Shown: piece after piece, positions 60,970-64,000 of the stretch
Layout: each line of letters starts with the position of its first letter
Numbering within the stretch: the stretch's first letter is position 1
Assembly: GCA_023407575.1 (NCBI GenBank)
Contig: JAEYLX010000049.1
Coordinates: 124,001-188,000, forward strand
Direction: 5' to 3'
Length of the DNA: 64,000 nucleotides
Origin: Bacillota bacterium
GTDB lineage: Bacteria > Bacillota > Clostridia > Lachnospirales > Lachnospiraceae
Made by a program: the position numbers and the translations under genes
The notes under the pieces: model-generated
Seen by the model: only the letters and a program-made list of their open reading frames with translations
What the model was told of the DNA's origin: nothing
Database searches by the model: none

Positions 60970-63918
60970 TTATGGTTCAATCCCCCATACCAGGCTACCT
61001 GCCAAATATCCAGTCATGTTCGTCCAATCAACATAAGAGGTACCTGTTGCATTATAGGAATAGTCATTGGACTGTGAATAATTTGTCCAGTCCGTTTTAG
61101 AGAATCTGGTTTGAACTTCAATAGATTGACCTGCTGCAAGTGTTCCTGCTCCAGATGTAAAGCCTACTTCTAAGTAGTAATCCGCCCCTGTCTTTGCAGT
61201 TGCTAGCTTCACAAAGGTTCCGGTTACATTAGCACTTCCTGCAGAAGACCAGTCACACCAGAAGCTTTGTGTCTTATCAGTATCAACCGTATAATAATAT
61301 CTTAACTTAACGTCAGATAGATTTATACTGGTGGTTCCGGTATTGTAGAGCTTAATTCTTGGAGCAATACCATTTGTACTGGTCTGTGTATTACCATTGA
61401 ACATCTGAATCTTTAGGTTACCTGTTACAACGATGGAGCTATCTTTAATCTTAACAACCAGTGTAGGATCAATTCCTCCGCTAAAATCAAAGGTTAACGT
61501 TGTATTACCTAAAGGTTGCGTTGTCAAATAAGAACTTAATAAGGTTACCTGTGTGCCAGAAACGGTATAATGTGTACCGCTTGTTAGGGTTGTAGTTCCA
61601 TTCTTAATCGCAGTCAGAGTATGACCATTCAAGGTTAATCCAACCGTAACATTGCTTGGAACATTCTTATCAAATTCTGCCTGACTAATGGAAAGTGATG
61701 CACTAGGGGTTGAATCTGTAACTGTTATAACAAGTTTTGGATCATATCCCGCACTAAAATCAAAGGTTAGCGTTGTAGTTCCCACTGGTAAACTTGATAA
61801 GTAAGAAGTTGCAAGTGTAATATTATTACCGCTTACGGTATAGTTGGTGCCGCTCACTAGATTTACAGTACCATTTTTAATTGCAGTTAAGGTATTGCCG
61901 TTGTAATTAACAGCCACTCCAATTGCAGATGGACTATATTTATCAAAGGCAGCGGTAACCGGTGTGATGGAGGAACTGCTTTGTGCTGTTCCCGGTTCGT
62001 CACCAAACACTTTAACTCCAGCATTGTAAACAGGGATGTAGGTGGTCTTAACTACGCTGCCAGAGGTTACTCCGCTTAGATTTGCATATGAAAAATCATT
62101 TGCATTGTTCCAGAAGGTGGTATTCATAGGTCCAGCGATACGGAATTGAATTTCCTTCTTATAATTGGATTGTCCACCTGGGTAAATCTTAGTTCCTGTA
62201 AAATCTACGTTTACATAATAGATGTTATTCGCTTCATCCCAAGGTTGAATCTGGGATACCGTTGCACCTGAGTTGTAATTGGTGGTAACAGTAAAATTAG
62301 CTGCTGTATAGCCTAAGCTAATTGCTTCTGAAATATCAATAAAATACTTAAAGGATAATTTATCACCCATTCTTGCCGGCCAACCGGATTGATTGTTCAT
62401 AAGTGCTTTGATTTCAATAAAGTTAGAACCCGAGGCATTAATACCAGCTTCTACAAAGAACTCATCTCCAACCACTGCTTCTACTGCCGTAAAGTTGGCA
62501 ATTGGTGTTCCACCATAGGTTCCATATACTTTTGCTAATGCTCCAACAAAGCCTGCATTGTAATCACAAGCTATCTCATTATTCACATAATTGGTAATAT
62601 CGTCGGTATAACTGTCATTATTACCAGGTCCACCTACGAGAGCACCATAAATGGTATGTCTGTGAGTCGTTGGCACACTTAAGCTATCAGCCCAGGAACT
62701 ATGTGCTGTTCTGTGATGTGGATGCTGTGGTGAATTCGTACCGTAACCAACCACAAAACTACGTCCTGTGCTTCCAAGGGCATAATCAACCTGTGACTTC
62801 GTAAATGCTTTGTAAGTAGTAGCTTTTGTAGCACTACAGCCAGACCAGTCTGCATAAACACTTGCAAGGAATGCTGTAGTCGTGGCATATCTTAGAGAAC
62901 CCCAGGAATCTAGCCATGCAAGTCCCTTAGGTGTATAAGTAATACGGCTGCCGTTATAACCGGTGGTCCAATAATCCAGATACATTTCCACAAAGGTCTT
63001 GTAAACTGCTTTACCAGTTATCTTTGCAAGTAACACACCCGCGCCATAATGAACATCATCCCAGCTCTGTGTCCATTTATAAGCGATATCTGTGGATTGT
63101 CCTTCTTTTCCCCAATTGGCCACATAGCCTTCAGCCTTTGTTAAATAGGTGGAATCATTGGTAGCAAGATATAACCAGGATCCTGCCCAGGATAACTCAT
63201 CATAAAAACCACCATATAAGCTATAATAGCCATTGGCTGCTGTATAACCGGTATCGCTCTTCACTGTATCAGAATATGCAAATAATTGCTTTGCATGAGT
63301 AAGACAGGTCTGAGCGTAGGTAGGGTTAGTAGGCGCAAATACAACCGCTGCTGCCGCAAGAGCTGCAGCTGCTTCTGCCGTTACAGCAGAACCAGGACTA
63401 GCCAAATCCACCTTATAGGAAGGACGTGCCATTTGCATTACTTCGGCAGGTCCCCACCAGGAATGATCCGCACTGCCGGAACCCACCTGATAGTAAAATA
63501 CATTAGCGGATGGATGGCATTTAATCAGATAATCCGTAGCCCATTTAATCTCTTCTAATAAATAGTTCAGCTGACCGCTGCTGGTAAGCGCTTCTCTGGT
63601 TTCATATACGCTCCAGGCTAACATCGATGCTGTATACGCCATTGGCAGATTAAATTTTACATGATCGCCAGCATCGTACCAGCCACCTGTTAAATCCAAC
63701 CCCACATCAGCTCCATCTGTCATGCCAGAGTCACCTCTCCAGTTATTTCTGATGTTTGTGGGAAGGTCACCTGACCTTTGAAACTCATAGAACAGAATTG
63801 CCTTTTGTAAAGCTTCCCCATAATTATAATTTGTATCTGCCTGTACCTTTGATGGTTGAAATTGAATTAATCCTACCATAAGACAAGCGACTATTAATAT
63901 ACTTAATATTTTACGCAT
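60970..63918 (-). CDS. Secreted GH9 cellulase, GH9-CBM3-X2-X2-CBM3
   Basis: 982 residues. Sec signal peptide (~1-27, cleavage near VQADT). The GH9 domain (~28-470) carries GGWYDAGDHVKFN with catalytic Asp82 and Asp85, SPQHPHHRTAH, and general acid Glu448 in NNEIACDYNAGF. A CBM3c-type module (~480-635) sits directly after the catalytic domain, as in processive endoglucanases. Two X2 modules (~655-745 and ~745-835; each with LTAIKNGT and TLTFDFS) follow, then a terminal CBM3 (~835-982). No dockerin, so it is a free enzyme. AGGTAAGC precedes the ATG. The architecture matches what I recall for Cel9 of L. phytofermentans. Confidence 0.95.
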   Translation of the reverse strand: MRKILSILIVACLMVGLIQFQPSKVQADTNYNYGEALQKAILFYEFQRSGDLPTNIRNNWRGDSGMTDGADVGLDLTGGWYDAGDHVKFNLPMAYTASMLAWSVYETREALTSSGQLNYLLEEIKWATDYLIKCHPSANVFYYQVGSGSADHSWWGPAEVMQMARPSYKVDLASPGSAVTAEAAAALAAAAVVFAPTNPTYAQTCLTHAKQLFAYSDTVKSDTGYTAANGYYSLYGGFYDELSWAGSWLYLATNDSTYLTKAEGYVANWGKEGQSTDIAYKWTQSWDDVHYGAGVLLAKITGKAVYKTFVEMYLDYWTTGYNGSRITYTPKGLAWLDSWGSLRYATTTAFLASVYADWSGCSATKATTYKAFTKSQVDYALGSTGRSFVVGYGTNSPQHPHHRTAHSSWADSLSVPTTHRHTIYGALVGGPGNNDSYTDDITNYVNNEIACDYNAGFVGALAKVYGTYGGTPIANFTAVEAVVGDEFFVEAGINASGSNFIEIKALMNNQSGWPARMGDKLSFKYFIDISEAISLGYTAANFTVTTNYNSGATVSQIQPWDEANNIYYVNVDFTGTKIYPGGQSNYKKEIQFRIAGPMNTTFWNNANDFSYANLSGVTSGSVVKTTYIPVYNAGVKVFGDEPGTAQSSSSITPVTAAFDKYSPSAIGVAVNYNGNTLTAIKNGTVNLVSGTNYTVSGNNITLATSYLSSLPVGTTTLTFDFSAGYDPKLVITVTDSTPSASLSISQAEFDKNVPSNVTVGLTLNGHTLTAIKNGTTTLTSGTHYTVSGTQVTLLSSYLTTQPLGNTTLTFDFSGGIDPTLVVKIKDSSIVVTGNLKIQMFNGNTQTSTNGIAPRIKLYNTGTTSINLSDVKLRYYYTVDTDKTQSFWCDWSSAGSANVTGTFVKLATAKTGADYYLEVGFTSGAGTLAAGQSIEVQTRFSKTDWTNYSQSNDYSYNATGTSYVDWTNMTGYLAGSLVWGIEP

Positions 63919-63943
63919 AGCTTACCTCCATCTTTTTTGTGAG

Positions 63944-63997
63944 AAAGAACTGCGAAGTTTTCAAAAAGTTTATTCATTTAGCACTTCGCAGTTCTTT
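63944..63997 (-). promoter_or_regulatory. Intercistronic hairpin upstream of the cellulase gene
   Basis: AAAGAACTGCGAAGT (63944-63958) pairs perfectly with ACTTCGCAGTTCTTT (63983-63997), a 15-base stem 26 bases upstream of the GH9 start. No real T run follows on the minus strand. It could be a terminator of the gene beyond the window or a processing/stabilising stem between two cellulase genes. Confidence 0.6.
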
Positions 63998-64000
63998 AAT

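Noticed and set aside
1..64000. tRNA, rRNA, CRISPR arrays, insertion sequences or prophage
   Set aside because: No cloverleaf, rRNA segment, regularly spaced repeat array, transposase or phage gene was recognised on reading both strands.

Overview
The window looks like chromosome of a motile, cellulolytic, low-GC Clostridia (Lachnospiraceae type). It is AT-rich, with strong AGGAGG ribosome sites, sigma-A and sigma-D promoters and U-tailed hairpin terminators. The modular GH9 cellulase (GH9-CBM3-X2-X2-CBM3) at the right edge, next to a large flagellar locus, recalls Lachnoclostridium (Clostridium) phytofermentans. That is recognition from memory; no search was run.

Layout. 0-9 kb: the 5' end of uvrC, a PHP-domain phosphoesterase, a saccharopine-dehydrogenase-like oxidoreductase, an O-methyltransferase fused to a MarR domain, a DJ-1/PfpI protein, a lone methyltransferase and ftsH. 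8.8-11 kb: pyrG behind a structured leader with its own terminator, then a signal peptidase II-like gene behind a tandemly repeated ribosome-binding region. 11-31 kb: a glycan/modification island, almost all on the minus strand. It holds a secreted protein, glycosyltransferases, methyltransferases, LicD-like and LicC-like enzymes, a class V aminotransferase, an alkaline-phosphatase-superfamily enzyme, a CDP-glycerol-type phosphotransferase, NeuB- and NeuA-like nonulosonate genes and a Maf-type (DUF115) protein. 31-43 kb: flagellin, fliT-like, fliS, fliD, flaG, csrA, fliW, flgL, two flgK paralogues, flgN and flgM, with three sigma-D promoters. 43-54 kb: a S41 protease, a CdaR-type regulator, an MsmX/UgpC-type ATPase, YitT-type membrane proteins, an LCP-like protein, an SDR, an AraC regulator and an ABC-F protein. 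54-61 kb: a LysM/GH18 protein that lacks its catalytic acid, a TetR-controlled operon (SDR, condensation-fold acyltransferase, GNAT), and a PadR-controlled SEDS-like membrane protein. 61-64 kb: the GH9 cellulase.

How it fits together. The island lies directly downstream of the flagellar genes and contains a Maf protein and nonulosonate activation genes, so it most likely modifies flagellin. The set nucleotidyltransferase + aminotransferase + methyltransferase + CDP-glycerol-type transferase resembles, from memory, the Clostridioides difficile type A flagellin-modification locus, which adds a phospho-N-methylthreonine sugar. Flagellin itself appears to be controlled by sigma-D/FlgM and by CsrA/FliW: its leader carries a perfect hairpin with GGA in the loop just upstream of the AGGAGG.

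Limits. All family assignments are by reading motifs. Residue positions are approximate unless a specific residue is named. Several start codons were moved to the best ribosome-binding site, as noted in each entry.
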